NCBI RefSeq assembly: GCF_002210095.1
Contig: NZ_AQQR01000011.1
Coordinates: forward strand, 1-64,000
Direction: 5' to 3'
Origin: Marinibacterium profundimaris
Lineage (GTDB): Bacteria; Pseudomonadota; Alphaproteobacteria; Rhodobacterales; Rhodobacteraceae
DNA: 64,000 nucleotides
Of the stretch, positions 39,501 through 49,890 are shown one piece after another. Position 1 is the stretch's first letter. Each line of letters opens with the position of its first letter. The translations under genes were made by a program, and so were the position numbers. Under the pieces are notes generated by a model that had not been told where the DNA came from, made no database searches, and saw only the letters and a program-made list of their open reading frames with translations.

Positions 39501-40667
39501 ATGCCCGTCATCACCAATATCGCCGACCTCAAGCGCCTTCATGAACGCCGCACCCCGCGCATGTTCTACGACTATTGTGAAAGCGGCTCCTGGACCGAGC
39601 AGACCTTCCGCGAGAACACCACCGATTTCGAGAAGATCCGCCTGCGCCAGAAGGTGGCCGTGGACATGACGGGCCGCACCACCGAAAGCACGATGATCGG
39701 CCAGCCGGTGACGATGCCCGTGGCGCTGGCGCCCGTGGGGCTGACCGGCATGCAATGCGCCGATGGCGAGATCAAGGCCGCCCGCGCGGCCGAGGCCTTC
39801 GGCGTGCCCTTCACCCTGTCCACGATGTCGATCAACTCGATCGAGGACGTGGCCGAAGCCACCAGCAAACCCTTCTGGTTCCAGCTTTACACGATGAAGG
39901 ACACCGATTTCACCTCGCGGCTGATCGAACGGGCGAAGGCGGCGAAATGTTCGGCCCTGGTGATCACGCTGGACCTGCAGATCCTCGGGCAGCGGCACAA
40001 GGATCTGAAGAACGGGCTCTCCGCCCCGCCGAAGATGACGCCGAAGACGCTGGCCAACCTCGCCACCAAGTGGCGCTGGGGCATCGAGATGCTGAGCGCG
40101 AAGCGCCGCCATTTCGGCAATATCGTGGGCCACGTGCAGGGCGTGTCCGACATGTCGCAACTGGGCGCCTGGACGGCGGAACAGTTCGATCCCCAGCTCG
40201 ACTGGGGCAAGATCGAAAAGCTGATGGAGCAATGGGGCGGCAAGGTCATCCTCAAGGGGATCCTCGATCCCGAAGACGCCAGGCTGGCGGCGAAGATGGG
40301 CGCCGATGCGATCACCGTGTCGAACCACGGCGGCCGGCAGCTTGACGGGGCGCTCAGCTCGATCCGTATGCTGCCTTCGATCCTCGATGCCGTGGGCAGC
40401 GACGTGGAAGTGCATCTCGACAGTGGCATCCGCTCGGGCCAGGACGTGCTGAAGGCGCTGGCCATGGGCGCGCACGGCACGATGATCGGCCGCGCCTTCG
40501 TCCACGGGCTGGGGGCCATGGGCCAGCAGGGCGTGGAAAGCGCGCTGCAGATCATCCAGAAAGAGCTCGACATCACCATGGCGCTTTGCGGCGAAACCGA
40601 CGTGAAGAAGCTCGGCCGGCACAACCTGCTGATCCCCGAGGATTTCGAAGGCCGTTGGCAAGCCTGA
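39501..40667 (+). CDS. lldD: FMN-dependent alpha-hydroxy-acid (L-lactate) dehydrogenase
   Basis: 388 residues of the FMN-dependent alpha-hydroxy-acid dehydrogenase family. 'FYDYCESGSWTEQTFRENTTDFEKI' opens it, 'PVALAPVGLTGM' binds FMN, and the active-site His/Arg are in 'VSNHGGRQLDGALSS', with 'HLDSGIRSGQDVLKALAMGA'. It should oxidise L-lactate to pyruvate and pass electrons to quinone at the inner membrane. Glycolate or mandelate as substrate cannot be excluded. It follows trpA by 156 bp but carries its own operator, so it is probably a separate unit. Confidence 0.88.
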   Translation: MPVITNIADLKRLHERRTPRMFYDYCESGSWTEQTFRENTTDFEKIRLRQKVAVDMTGRTTESTMIGQPVTMPVALAPVGLTGMQCADGEIKAARAAEAFGVPFTLSTMSINSIEDVAEATSKPFWFQLYTMKDTDFTSRLIERAKAAKCSALVITLDLQILGQRHKDLKNGLSAPPKMTPKTLANLATKWRWGIEMLSAKRRHFGNIVGHVQGVSDMSQLGAWTAEQFDPQLDWGKIEKLMEQWGGKVILKGILDPEDARLAAKMGADAITVSNHGGRQLDGALSSIRMLPSILDAVGSDVEVHLDSGIRSGQDVLKALAMGAHGTMIGRAFVHGLGAMGQQGVESALQIIQKELDITMALCGETDVKKLGRHNLLIPEDFEGRWQA

Positions 40668-40690
40668 CCGTCCCGCGCTAGACCGGGGCC

Positions 40691-41305
40691 ATGCTGGTCT
40701 TCTCCGCTCAGAACCTCGCCTTCATCGCCGTGCCCAAGACCGGGACCACGGCGGTGGAGATGGCGCTGCGGCCCCATGCCGACATCATCTTCACCAAGCA
40801 CCGCAAGCACATGACGGCGCAACGGTTCCACAACAAGGTGGCGCCGTTCCTTGACCGGACCTTCGGCCTGACGCCCGAGCGCATGGCCGTGATCCGCGAC
40901 CCCGAAGAGCAGATCCGCAGCTGGTATCGCTATCGCAGCGGCCAGCGGCAGAAAGGGTCCGACAAGAGCACCTTCGACATCAGCTTCGACGAATTCGTGC
41001 GCGACGTGATCTCGGACGACCCGCCGGTCCACGCGGGGATCGGCAGCCAGTGGAACATGGTGACGGGCAAGGGCGCGGTGATGGTGCATCACCTCTTCGC
41101 CTACGAGGACCAGCCCGTGTTCCGCGCCTTTCTCGACGACCGCTTCGGCGACCGCATCGTGGTGAAGGAAAAGAACGTCTCGCCCCCCGCCGACGCCCCG
41201 CTGGAGGACGCGACCCGCAAGGCGCTGCACCGCCGGCGGTCGAAGGAATTCGCGCTCTGGCAGCGCATCCGCGACGCGGGCGGCCACCTTGTGAGCGCGG
41301 TCTGA
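40691..41305 (+). CDS. Sulfotransferase-family protein
   Basis: 204 residues. Near the start, 'FIAVPKTGTTAVEMAL' is the 5'-phosphosulfate (PAPS) loop. 'AVIRDPEEQIRSWYRYRSGQR' is the 3'-phosphate motif. Short compared with most sulfotransferases, but the length is normal for many roseobacter members. The acceptor is unknown. It follows lldD by 23 bp, so the two may be co-transcribed, with no obvious functional link. Confidence 0.75.
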   Translation: MLVFSAQNLAFIAVPKTGTTAVEMALRPHADIIFTKHRKHMTAQRFHNKVAPFLDRTFGLTPERMAVIRDPEEQIRSWYRYRSGQRQKGSDKSTFDISFDEFVRDVISDDPPVHAGIGSQWNMVTGKGAVMVHHLFAYEDQPVFRAFLDDRFGDRIVVKEKNVSPPADAPLEDATRKALHRRRSKEFALWQRIRDAGGHLVSAV

Positions 41306-41647
41306 GGCCCCTGCCCACCCTTGCCCCTCAGGGGCCACACCCGGCACAGGCGGGGTGGGTGGGCGGGCGCCTGGGCCGGGTGTGGCCCGACGCGCCGCGG
41401 CAGTTCGGCGCTCAGGCTCTGCCGGCCAGGTCCGCAGCCGCGCCGCCAGAGCCTGCCCGACGCGCCGCCGATCCCCATGGCCGCCCCCGGAACCGCCGGC
41501 CGTGGCGCGGGCCTTGCAGTTGCGGCGTGAAGAGCACCCGGCCATCAGCCGAACCCTCTTTACAACAGCCCCCGTCTCGTCCATATGCGCGTCTTCACGC
41601 GGGCGCGACAGCCTTGGAGGCGCCCCGCTTATTCTGGAGAATACATC
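41306..41647. other. rplY upstream region with nested inverted repeats
   Basis: About 340 bp without a gene. Two inverted repeats: GGCCACACCCGGC (41,333-41,345) with GCCGGGTGTGGCC (41,375-41,387), perfect 13-bp arms; and CAGGCTCTG near 41,412 with CAGAGCCTG near 41,448. The first may terminate the sulfotransferase transcript; either may also fold in the rplY leader. Confidence 0.6.
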
Positions 41648-42292
41648 ATGGCTAATGAGATTCCTGATCTCGAAGCCCTGGAACGCACGGGGACAGGCAA
41701 GGGCGCCGCTCGTCAGGCCCGCCGCAGCGGGCTGGTTCCGGGGATTGTTTTCGGTGGCGACAAAGATCCGCTGCCGATCAACATCGAATTCAACGCGCTG
41801 CTCAAGCGCCTGCGCGACGGCCGCTTCAAGTCGACGCTGTTCAACATGAAGGTCGAAGGGCACGAAGACGTCCGCGTCATCTGCCGCGACGTTCAGCGTG
41901 ACGTGGTCAAGGACCTGCCGACCCATGTCGACTTCCTGCGCCTGCGCCGCACCACCAAGATCAACCTCTTCATCCCCGTCGAATTCATCGGCGAAGAGGA
42001 AGCGCCCGGCATCAAGCGCGGCGGCGTGCTGACCGTGGTCCGCCCCGAGGTCGAGCTGATCGTGACCGCCGGCGACATCCCGGAGAAGATCACCGTCGAT
42101 CTGACCGGCATGGCCATCGGCGACATCGTCCACATCTCGGACGTGACCCTGCCGGCCGGCGCCAAGCCGACCATCGACCGCGACTTCGTGATCGCCAACA
42201 TCTCGGCCCCGTCGGGCCTGGCGGCATCGGATGACGAGGACGAAGGTGAGGCGGAAACCGAAGTCGAAGCGGTGGAAACCACCGAAGAATGA
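41648..42292 (+). CDS. rplY: Ribosomal protein bL25 (CTC form)
   Basis: 214 residues: the N-terminal L25 domain ('[24 protein letters not shown]') and C-terminal TL5/CTC domain ('[29 protein letters not shown]', '[19 protein letters not shown]'), with an acidic tail rich in Glu. It binds 5S rRNA in the large subunit; the CTC form is also a stress protein. The ATG at 41,648 follows 'GGAGAATACATC'. A strong terminator sits 27 bp after the stop, and pth follows beyond a divergent gene, the usual neighbourhood. Confidence 0.96.
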   Translation: MANEIPDLEALERTGTGKGAARQARRSGLVPGIVFGGDKDPLPINIEFNALLKRLRDGRFKSTLFNMKVEGHEDVRVICRDVQRDVVKDLPTHVDFLRLRRTTKINLFIPVEFIGEEEAPGIKRGGVLTVVRPEVELIVTAGDIPEKITVDLTGMAIGDIVHISDVTLPAGAKPTIDRDFVIANISAPSGLAASDDEDEGEAETEVEAVETTEE

Positions 42293-42318
42293 TCACCGCC
42301 TGACCGGTGAATCGGAAC

Positions 42319-42342
42319 GGGGCCCTTCGGGGCCCCTTTTTT
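42319..42342 (+). terminator. Rho-independent terminator of rplY
   Basis: GGGGCCC-TTCG-GGGCCCC followed by six T. A tetraloop hairpin, 27 bp after the rplY stop. Confidence 0.9.
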
Positions 42343-42473
42343 GTTTTGGGTGCCAGGAAAGGCGCCACCGAGCGGGGCATCTCCATCCGAGGCCCTGCAC
42401 ACCAAGAGACAGCCAAAGCAAAGCCGGGGGCAGTCTCCCACCCCCGGCTCGACCTCACGGCATCACCAGTCGC

Positions 42474-42785
42474 TCAGACCAGCTCCTGCACGCTTTCAAA
42501 GATCTCCAGGCTCGGCGGCCCCAGGTACAGGTCCTTGTTCCCGCCGGCGCCCTTGTGCGCCTGCCGGAACGCCTCGGACTTCGTCCAGTCCTCGAAATGT
42601 TGCTGGCTCTCCCAGGTGGTATGGGAGGCATACAGCACGTGGTCTTCCGCCTCGGGGCCCTTCAGCAGATGAAAGGCCACGAATCCGGGCACCGTTTTCA
42701 GGTGGCTGTCGCGCGCCTTCCAGACGGCCTCGAACTCTTCGGCGGCGTCCTTGCGGACCTTGAAACGGTTCATCGTCAGATACAT
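42474..42785 (-). CDS. Antibiotic-biosynthesis-monooxygenase/HmoA-like protein
   Basis: 103 residues. 'MNRFKVRKDAAEEFEAVWKAR', 'VPGFVAFHLLKGPEAEDHVLY', 'HTTWESQQHFEDWTKSEAFRQAH' match the ABM fold of HmoA/IsdG-type heme-degrading monooxygenases. The His in 'SEAFRQAH' would be the heme ligand in HmoA. It is transcribed away from pth across 66 bp. A heme role is probable; other ABM activities are possible. ATG at 42,785. Confidence 0.85.
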   Translation of the reverse strand: MYLTMNRFKVRKDAAEEFEAVWKARDSHLKTVPGFVAFHLLKGPEAEDHVLYASHTTWESQQHFEDWTKSEAFRQAHKGAGGNKDLYLGPPSLEIFESVQELV

Positions 42786-42851
42786 CGCTACCTCTTTGAC
42801 GTAAGTGGGAGGTTCGGGGCATAAGGGCTGGGAACCAATCGGGACTGCACC

Positions 42852-43589
42852 ATGAAACTCTTTGTCGGCCTTGGCAATCCGGGCGCCGAATATGCGCGCA
42901 ATCGCCACAACATCGGCTTCATGGCCCTCGACCGTATCGCGGAGGAGCATGGCTTCTCCCCCTGGAAGTCCAAGTTCCAGGGCCGCATCGCCGAAGGCCG
43001 CCTGGGCCGCGAAAAGGTCCTGCTGCTGAAGCCAGAAACCTACATGAACCGCTCTGGCCAGTCCGTGGGCGAGGCGCTGCGCTTTTACAAGCTGGAGCCG
43101 GAGGATGTCACCGTCTTCCACGACGAGCTCGACCTTGCCCCCGGCAAGTGCCGCGCCAAGTCCGGCGGCGGGCATGCCGGCCACAACGGGCTGCGCTCGC
43201 TCCATGCGCATGTCGGCGACAGCTACCACCGGATCCGGCTGGGCATTGGCCACCCCGGCCGCAAGGAGCTGGTCGCAGGCTACGTGCTGCACGATTTCGC
43301 CAAGGCCGACGAGGACTGGCTCGACGATCTGCTGCGCGGCATCGCCGACGGCGCCCCGGCGCTGGCAGATGGCGATACGGCCAGGTTCATGAACGCCGTC
43401 TCCCTGCGCGTGGCCCCGCCCCGCTCGGGCGGCGGAGAGGCGAAGGGCGGCAAGCCGGGCCCAAAACCCGGGCCAAAATCCGGATCGTCCCCCCAGTCGT
43501 CCACCGCCAAGGCGCCCCCCGACACGCCGCCGTCCACGACCGACGACAGCCGCTCCGCGCTTCAGAAACTGGTCGACAAGTTCAAATGA
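42852..43589 (+). CDS. pth: Peptidyl-tRNA hydrolase
   Basis: 245 residues. N9 and catalytic H19 are in '[19 protein letters not shown]', N66 in '[10 protein letters not shown]', D91 in '[11 protein letters not shown]', and '[12 protein letters not shown]' is the tRNA-binding loop. It recycles peptidyl-tRNA released from stalled ribosomes. The last ~55 residues are a Pro/Ser/Gly-rich low-complexity tail after the catalytic core, as in several Rhodobacterales Pth proteins. The DUF2332 gene follows after 7 bp, likely co-transcribed. Confidence 0.97.
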   Translation: MKLFVGLGNPGAEYARNRHNIGFMALDRIAEEHGFSPWKSKFQGRIAEGRLGREKVLLLKPETYMNRSGQSVGEALRFYKLEPEDVTVFHDELDLAPGKCRAKSGGGHAGHNGLRSLHAHVGDSYHRIRLGIGHPGRKELVAGYVLHDFAKADEDWLDDLLRGIADGAPALADGDTARFMNAVSLRVAPPRSGGGEAKGGKPGPKPGPKSGSSPQSSTAKAPPDTPPSTTDDSRSALQKLVDKFK

Positions 43590-43596
43590 GGCCCAC

Positions 43597-44622
43597 ATGA
43601 GGTTCCCCGACGCCCTGCGCGATCAGGCGCGGTCCTGCCGCGCGCTCGGGTCGCCCTTCATGGATCGCCTGCTGACCGGGCTGGCCGATCACATGCCGCC
43701 GGGCACGCCGCTGCGCGACCGGATCGAAGGCTGGCCCGCGCCGCTGGGGTCCTCGCATGCTTCCCTGCCGCTCCGGCTTGCCTCCGGCCTGCACCACCTG
43801 GTGCTGACCGGCAGCGACGGCGCGCTGGCCGACGTCTACCCGCCCAACGCGGTGGACGACGCGACCCTGATCCGCACCGTGCTGGACGCGCTCGACCGGC
43901 ACGAAAGCTTCCTGATGTCCTGGATCGACCGGCCGCCCCAGACCAACGAGGTGCGCCGCTCCACCGGGCTGATCCCGGCGGCCCATGTCCTCGCCGCGCG
44001 CTTCGGCCTGCCCTTCGTGCTGTCGGAACTTGGCGCCAGCGGCGGGCTCAACCTGATGTTCGACCGCTATGCCCTGCGCGCGGGGGGCATCCAGCTGGGC
44101 GCCGAGGACCCTGTGCTGACCCTGACACCCGACTGGACCGGCCCGGTGCCGGATCCGGTGGCCTTCCGCATCGCCGACCGCCGCGGGGTGGACCTGACGC
44201 CGCTGAACCTGCTCGACCCGGCCGAGGTCACGCGGCTGATGTCCTACCTCTGGCCCGATCAGGCGGAACGCCGCAGGCTCACCCTGCGCGCCATCGAAAC
44301 GATAGAGCTTTCCATCGAACGGGGCGACGCCATCGACTGGCTGCACACCCGCCTGTCGGCGCAGCGCAAGGGGCATGTCCACGTGATCTTCCACACCGTC
44401 GCCTGGCAGTACTTCCCGGCCGACCTCCAGGCCCGGGGCGAGGCCCTGATTGCCGAGGCCGGAGCACAGGCGACGGACGAGGCGCCGCTGGCCCGGATCG
44501 CGATGGAGGCCGACGACGCCGGCCGCGGCGCGGGCCTGACCCTGCAGTTCTGGCCCGGCGGACAAACCGAACAACTCGCCCGGATCGACTTCCACGGCCG
44601 CTGGATCGACTGGACAGGCTGA
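43597..44622 (+). CDS. DUF2332 family protein
   Basis: 341 residues, close to the family length. Conserved text: 'RDQARSCRALGSPFMDRLL', 'LRLASGLHHLVL', 'TNEVRRSTGLIPAAHVLAA', 'LSELGASGGLNLMFDRYAL', 'HVIFHTVAWQYFP'. The 'ELGASGGLNL' block resembles a nucleotide-binding glycine loop of a methyltransferase-like fold, but I know of no assigned function. It follows pth by 7 bp, so it is probably read on the same mRNA. Confidence 0.8.
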   Translation: MRFPDALRDQARSCRALGSPFMDRLLTGLADHMPPGTPLRDRIEGWPAPLGSSHASLPLRLASGLHHLVLTGSDGALADVYPPNAVDDATLIRTVLDALDRHESFLMSWIDRPPQTNEVRRSTGLIPAAHVLAARFGLPFVLSELGASGGLNLMFDRYALRAGGIQLGAEDPVLTLTPDWTGPVPDPVAFRIADRRGVDLTPLNLLDPAEVTRLMSYLWPDQAERRRLTLRAIETIELSIERGDAIDWLHTRLSAQRKGHVHVIFHTVAWQYFPADLQARGEALIAEAGAQATDEAPLARIAMEADDAGRGAGLTLQFWPGGQTEQLARIDFHGRWIDWTG

Positions 44623-44710
44623 ACCGGCCCCCTATGTCCCTGTGCTGATCGCAAGAATTGAACCATCGGCCGGCAACGTGGCAGGCTGGACCGGACAGCC
44701 AGGAGACCCA

Positions 44711-45088
44711 ATGGAACCCGAAGCCAGCATCAACGTCCTGGGCGGCCCCCTCGCCCCCTGCTCCCGCGACCCGCTCACCGGGTATTTCCGCGATGCCCAT
44801 TGCAACACCTGCACCGCCGACACCGGCAGCCACACGGTCTGCGCGGTGATGACCGACGAATTCCTCGCCTATTCGAAATACGTGGGCAACGACCTGTCGA
44901 CGCCCCGTCCGGTCTTCGGCTTTCCGGGGCTCAAGGCCGGGGACCAGTGGTGCCTGTGCGCCGCGCGCTTCCTGCAGGCCCATGACGAGGGCTGCGCGCC
45001 GAAGGTCTCGCTCCATGCCACCCATGAACGGGCGCTGGACATCGTGCCGCTCGACGTGCTCGAGCGATACGCCACCACCGATGAGTGA
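44711..45088 (+). CDS. DUF2237 family protein
   Basis: 125 residues. 'NVLGGPLAPCSRDPLTGYFRDAHCNT', 'GSHTVCAVMTDEFLAYSKYVGNDLSTPRP', 'GDQWCLCAARFLQAHDEGCAPKV' and 'HATHERALDIVPLDVLERYA' match DUF2237, a cytoplasmic family of unknown function with several conserved Cys. AGGAGA 6 nt before the ATG supports the start. Its stop overlaps the MscS start by 8 bp, so translation is coupled. Confidence 0.85.
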   Translation: MEPEASINVLGGPLAPCSRDPLTGYFRDAHCNTCTADTGSHTVCAVMTDEFLAYSKYVGNDLSTPRPVFGFPGLKAGDQWCLCAARFLQAHDEGCAPKVSLHATHERALDIVPLDVLERYATTDE

Positions 45089-46859
45089 CCGCAGGTCGCG
45101 GCCGCTGGAGGCCTTCACCGTCCCCGCGTTGATCAGCGGCTGGCCGGCGCGCGCGCCCTTTGACGCCAGTCCGCGCCGCACCTATGCCCCTGCCCGCGCG
45201 CGCGCGGCGCTCGTCGCACTCGCGGCCCTGACGCTTGCGCTGCTCTGCGCCGCCCTGCCGGTCACCGCGCAGGAGGACGGCACCTGGTTTGCCACCGACA
45301 CGCTCAACGGCGGGCTGGGCGAGGTTCCCGCCTGGCTCGACCGGTCAAGCCCGCAGGGCACGATCGAAAGCTTCCAGGCCGCGATCTTCAAGGGCGATTA
45401 CGACGCCGCCGCCCATTTGCTGGATCTCTCCGACGTGCCCGAGACGCAGCAGGCCGTCGCCGGGCCCGAGCTGGCCGGGATGCTCAACACCGTGCTGTCG
45501 CGCAAGGTCATCATCGACTGGAACGGCCTGTCGGACCGGCCCGACGGCGTGCCGGCCCATGCCGCCACCCCGGAAGACCGCAAGCCCAACCGCTCGGTCA
45601 TGCTCTGGACGATCGATCTGCCCGACCGGCCCGTCCCCATGCGGCTGAGCCGGGTGAAACCCGCCGATGGCGATCCGGTCTGGGTCTTCTCGCGCCAGAC
45701 CGTGCGCAACCTGCCCGCCATGGAAGAGATGCACGGCCCCAGCCAGCTAGAGCAGCACCTGCCCGATCCGCTGCGACAGCGCGCCATCTGGGGCCTCTTC
45801 TGGTGGGAGATCATGGCCCTGCCGATCGTCGTGATACTGGCCATCGCGATCGGCATGCTCGTGCACCGGATCCTCAGCCGCCTGGCCGGACGCGCCAGGG
45901 GCAGCCTGTCGACCGCGGTGATCCGCTCGGTCCGGGTGCCGGCGGTGCTGATCGCAGTCTCCGGCCTGGCCTGGGCCTGTTCCACCTGGCTTTTCGTCTT
46001 CTCCGGCCCGATCGACGTGGTGCTGTCTCCGCTGATCGCCACCGGCGTCGTCGCCGCCATCTTCATCCTGCTGATGAACACGGTGGACGAGATCCTCGAC
46101 CGGATCCTCAACTTCGACGATTTCGACCTGTCGGCCATCGGCCCCGAGCTGGAGGAGCGCCGGTCGCTGGCCACCAAGGTCGCCGCCGCGCGGCGCACGG
46201 CGCTGGTGATCGTCTTCCTGATCGGCACCGGCGTGGTGCTGTCCTCGGCCGGGCTTTTCCGGACCATCGGCGTCTCGATCCTCGCCTCCGCCGGGGTGCT
46301 GACGCTGATCCTCGGCTTCGCCGCACGCAACGTGCTGGCCAACATCATGTCGTCGCTGCAGATCTCGGTGAACCAGTCGGCGCGGATCGGCGACATGGTG
46401 ATGTTCCGCGACCGGCTCTGCACGGTGGAACGGGTGAACTTCACATATGTCCAGCTGCGCATCTGGACCGGCGAGCGGCTGGTCGTTCCGGTGACCACCT
46501 TCACCGACGAGGTGTTCGAGAACTGGATGATGGGCTCGCCCGAGGCGATCCGCACGATCGAGATGACCCTGACCCCCGAGGCCGATGTCTCGGCCCTGCG
46601 CGAGGCCTTCACGAAGATCCTCGACCGGGGACGTGAACAGGGATGGACCCTGGGCGAGCTGGATCAGGCCGGCGTGCAGGTGACGTCGGTGGATCTCTTC
46701 GGCAAGCACGTGATGTTCAAGGTGCCGACGACCGATCCGAACTCGGCCTGGGACATCGTCTGCAACGTGCGCGAGGACCTGATCGACGAGATCGTGCGCA
46801 TCCAGTCCCGCGACGGCATCCGCTTCTTTCCCGCCCCGCCTCCCGCAGAGGCGGGCTGA
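45081..46859 (+). CDS. MscS-type mechanosensitive channel with periplasmic N-terminal domain
   Basis: 592 residues. A hydrophobic signal/TM near residue 40-62 is followed by a ~170-residue periplasmic domain ('SPQGTIESFQAAIFKGDYDAAAHLLDL'). Then four or five membrane helices, and the MscS pore and vestibule: 'LILGFAARNVLANIMSSLQISVNQSARIGD'. That is the 'GFA...N' pore-lining pattern (Gly/Ala-rich TM3), followed by the beta domain 'VERVNFTYVQLRIWTGERLVVP'. It relieves osmotic pressure by opening under membrane tension. The large N-terminal part fits the MscS 'extended' subtypes. Confidence 0.9.
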   Translation: MSDRRSRPLEAFTVPALISGWPARAPFDASPRRTYAPARARAALVALAALTLALLCAALPVTAQEDGTWFATDTLNGGLGEVPAWLDRSSPQGTIESFQAAIFKGDYDAAAHLLDLSDVPETQQAVAGPELAGMLNTVLSRKVIIDWNGLSDRPDGVPAHAATPEDRKPNRSVMLWTIDLPDRPVPMRLSRVKPADGDPVWVFSRQTVRNLPAMEEMHGPSQLEQHLPDPLRQRAIWGLFWWEIMALPIVVILAIAIGMLVHRILSRLAGRARGSLSTAVIRSVRVPAVLIAVSGLAWACSTWLFVFSGPIDVVLSPLIATGVVAAIFILLMNTVDEILDRILNFDDFDLSAIGPELEERRSLATKVAAARRTALVIVFLIGTGVVLSSAGLFRTIGVSILASAGVLTLILGFAARNVLANIMSSLQISVNQSARIGDMVMFRDRLCTVERVNFTYVQLRIWTGERLVVPVTTFTDEVFENWMMGSPEAIRTIEMTLTPEADVSALREAFTKILDRGREQGWTLGELDQAGVQVTSVDLFGKHVMFKVPTTDPNSAWDIVCNVREDLIDEIVRIQSRDGIRFFPAPPPAEAG

Positions 46860-46870
46860 GACCCCGGCAC

Positions 46871-46916
46871 CAAGATTTTCCCGGAAAATCTTGCCAAATT
46901 TCTATGAAGAAATTTG
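46871..46916. repeat. Pair of A/T-rich palindromes after mscS
   Basis: CAAGATTTTC-CCG-GAAAATCTTG (46,871-46,893) and CAAATTTCT-ATGA-AGAAATTTG (46,895-46,916). Both perfect. They lie between convergent genes (MscS, CDF), so termination is possible, but the same pair type also lies between divergent genes at 49.35 kb. Confidence 0.8.
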
Positions 46917-46995
46917 TTCCCGACGCCGCGCCCCGGACCGACCCGAACCGCCCGTCCCGGACCGGGCCAATCGCCCCCCGGCGCCCCTCCGCCGC

Positions 46996-47886
46996 TCAGT
47001 CGACCACGACGATCCCGCTGTGTTTCGACTTGTGCTCCGGTTCCACGTGGATGGTGACCCGGCTGTCGGGAACCGCATCGTGGATCGCATGTTCCACGCG
47101 GTCACAGATCTCGTGCGCCGTGAACACGCTCATATCCCCCGGCACCACCAGGTGGAACTCGACGAAGGTCGCCTTGCCCGCCAGCCGCGTGCGCAGGTCA
47201 TGCGCCTCGACCGCGCCCTCGGCCTTGCAGGATATGATCTCTCGGATTTCTGTCAGCACGCGATCCGGCACCGCCTCGTCCATCAGCCCGCTGAGCGACT
47301 CCTTCACCACCTTCGATCCCGACCACAGGATGTTCAGCGCCACCAGCGCCGCCATCAGCGGATCCAGCATCCACCAGCCGCTGACCAGCGCCAGGACGAC
47401 GCCCACGGCCACCCCGGCCGAGGTCACCACGTCGGTCCACAGGTGCTTGCCATCCGCCTCCAGCGCCGGCGATCTCAGCCGCCGCCCCTGCCGCACCAGG
47501 ACAAAGGCCCAGACCGCGTTCAGCAGCGTCGCCAGACCGTTGACCGCCAGCCCCTCCACCGGGGCGGTGACAGGGTGCGGATCGAGAAAGCCGTGATACG
47601 CCTCCCGCGCGATGAAAAGCGCTGCGACGATGATCATCACGCCCTCCAGCACGGCACTGAAATACTCGGCCTTGTGATGCCCAAAGGGATGGTTCGAATC
47701 CGCCGGACGCGCCGCCACCTGGATCGCCACCAGCGCGGCCACCGCGGTGGCCAGGTTCACCGTGCTTTCCAGCGCGTCCGACAACAGCGCGACGGACCCG
47801 GTGATCCACCAGGCCAGGGCCTTCAGCCCCAGCACGAGGCAGCCGACCAGCAGGCTTCCCACCGCGAGTTTCAGAGTGGCAGACAA
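46996..47886 (-). CDS. Cation diffusion facilitator (CDF) transporter
   Basis: 296 residues, six membrane helices. Metal site A: 'ALLSDALESTVNLATA' (Asp) with 'HLWTDVVTSAGVAVG' (His, Asp); histidine-rich link 'NHPFGHHKAEYFSAV'. The C-terminal cytoplasmic domain ('HDLRTRLAGKATFVEFHLVVPGDMSV', 'RVTIHVEPE') senses metal. It should export Zn, Fe or Mn by proton antiport; the metal cannot be told from this. Convergent with mscS. Confidence 0.93.
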   Translation of the reverse strand: MSATLKLAVGSLLVGCLVLGLKALAWWITGSVALLSDALESTVNLATAVAALVAIQVAARPADSNHPFGHHKAEYFSAVLEGVMIIVAALFIAREAYHGFLDPHPVTAPVEGLAVNGLATLLNAVWAFVLVRQGRRLRSPALEADGKHLWTDVVTSAGVAVGVVLALVSGWWMLDPLMAALVALNILWSGSKVVKESLSGLMDEAVPDRVLTEIREIISCKAEGAVEAHDLRTRLAGKATFVEFHLVVPGDMSVFTAHEICDRVEHAIHDAVPDSRVTIHVEPEHKSKHSGIVVVD

Positions 47887-48017
47887 GAGGCGGTCTCCGG
47901 CAGCTCGGCGGGACAGGCGGCACCCGCGGGGGACGGCTTATCAGCTGCCCCCTTCAGGAAAGGTTACGGTCCTCGGGGCCGGCCCCGGCCAGCCCCCTCT
48001 TCAGGTTCAGACGGGCC

Positions 48018-49247
<1,230 letters not shown>

Positions 49248-49349
49248 CGGATCGACCTTCCTTTAGGTGACAGCACTGGCCGGTGATATGGGACAGCGCG
49301 CCACATTTCCAGCCGAAACTCCACCCCCGCGCCCTCAAAAACCCCGTCC

Positions 49350-49395
49350 GAAAACTTTCCCAGAAAGTTTTCCCAAAATTCTCGTGGAGAATTTT
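49350..49395. repeat. Pair of A/T-rich palindromes between trpB and the rhodanese gene
   Basis: GAAAACTTTC-CCA-GAAAGTTTTC (49,350-49,372) and AAAATTCTC-GTG-GAGAATTTT (49,375-49,395). Both perfect. The flanking genes are divergent, so these do not act as simple terminators of either gene. Confidence 0.8.
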
Positions 49396-49446
49396 CTCCC
49401 CGCCCGCAGCCGGCTATCATCGCCCACACAACAGGAAGGGGGCCCC

Positions 49447-49845
49447 ATGGACCTGAAACGCGGCTACAAGGATCTCATCGCAGAGGCCAATGCCCAGATC
49501 GAAACCGTTCCCCCGGCCGAGGCCATCGCCCGGCTAAAGGATGAGACCGTCGTGTTCGTCGACCTGCGCGACCGGCGCGAGCTGGAACGCGAGGGGCGCG
49601 TGCCCGGCGCCTTCAATTGCCCGCGCGGCATGCTGGAATTCTGGATCGACCCCGAGAGCCCCTATCACAAGCCCGTCTTCGCCGAACGGAAGACCTTCCT
49701 GTTCTACTGCGCCTCCGCATGGCGCTCGGCCCTGGCCACCAAGGCGGCGCAGGACATGGGGCTGACCCCGGTGGCCCATGTCGAGGGCGGCTTCAAGGCG
49801 TGGAAAGAGGCCGGCGGACCGGTGGAAGAGGTGGAGCGGCGCTAG
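49447..49845 (+). CDS. Rhodanese-like sulfurtransferase
   Basis: 132 residues, one rhodanese domain: 'VVFVDLRDRRELEREGRVPGAFNCPRGMLEFWIDPESPYH' and the active-site Cys in 'TFLFYCASAWRSALATKAAQDMG', then 'HVEGGFKAWKEAGGPVE'. It should move sulfane sulfur in the cytoplasm. Alone between trpB and trpF, pointing opposite to both. Confidence 0.9.
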   Translation: MDLKRGYKDLIAEANAQIETVPPAEAIARLKDETVVFVDLRDRRELEREGRVPGAFNCPRGMLEFWIDPESPYHKPVFAERKTFLFYCASAWRSALATKAAQDMGLTPVAHVEGGFKAWKEAGGPVEEVERR

Positions 49846-49890
49846 CACCGGCGCGACAGGCCGCGCAGCGGCCTGCCCTGGAAAAGACCC

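Noticed and set aside
39477-42133. Long minus-strand frames over lldD, the sulfotransferase and rplY
   Set aside because: Antisense shadows of well-recognised genes; no protein-like blocks.
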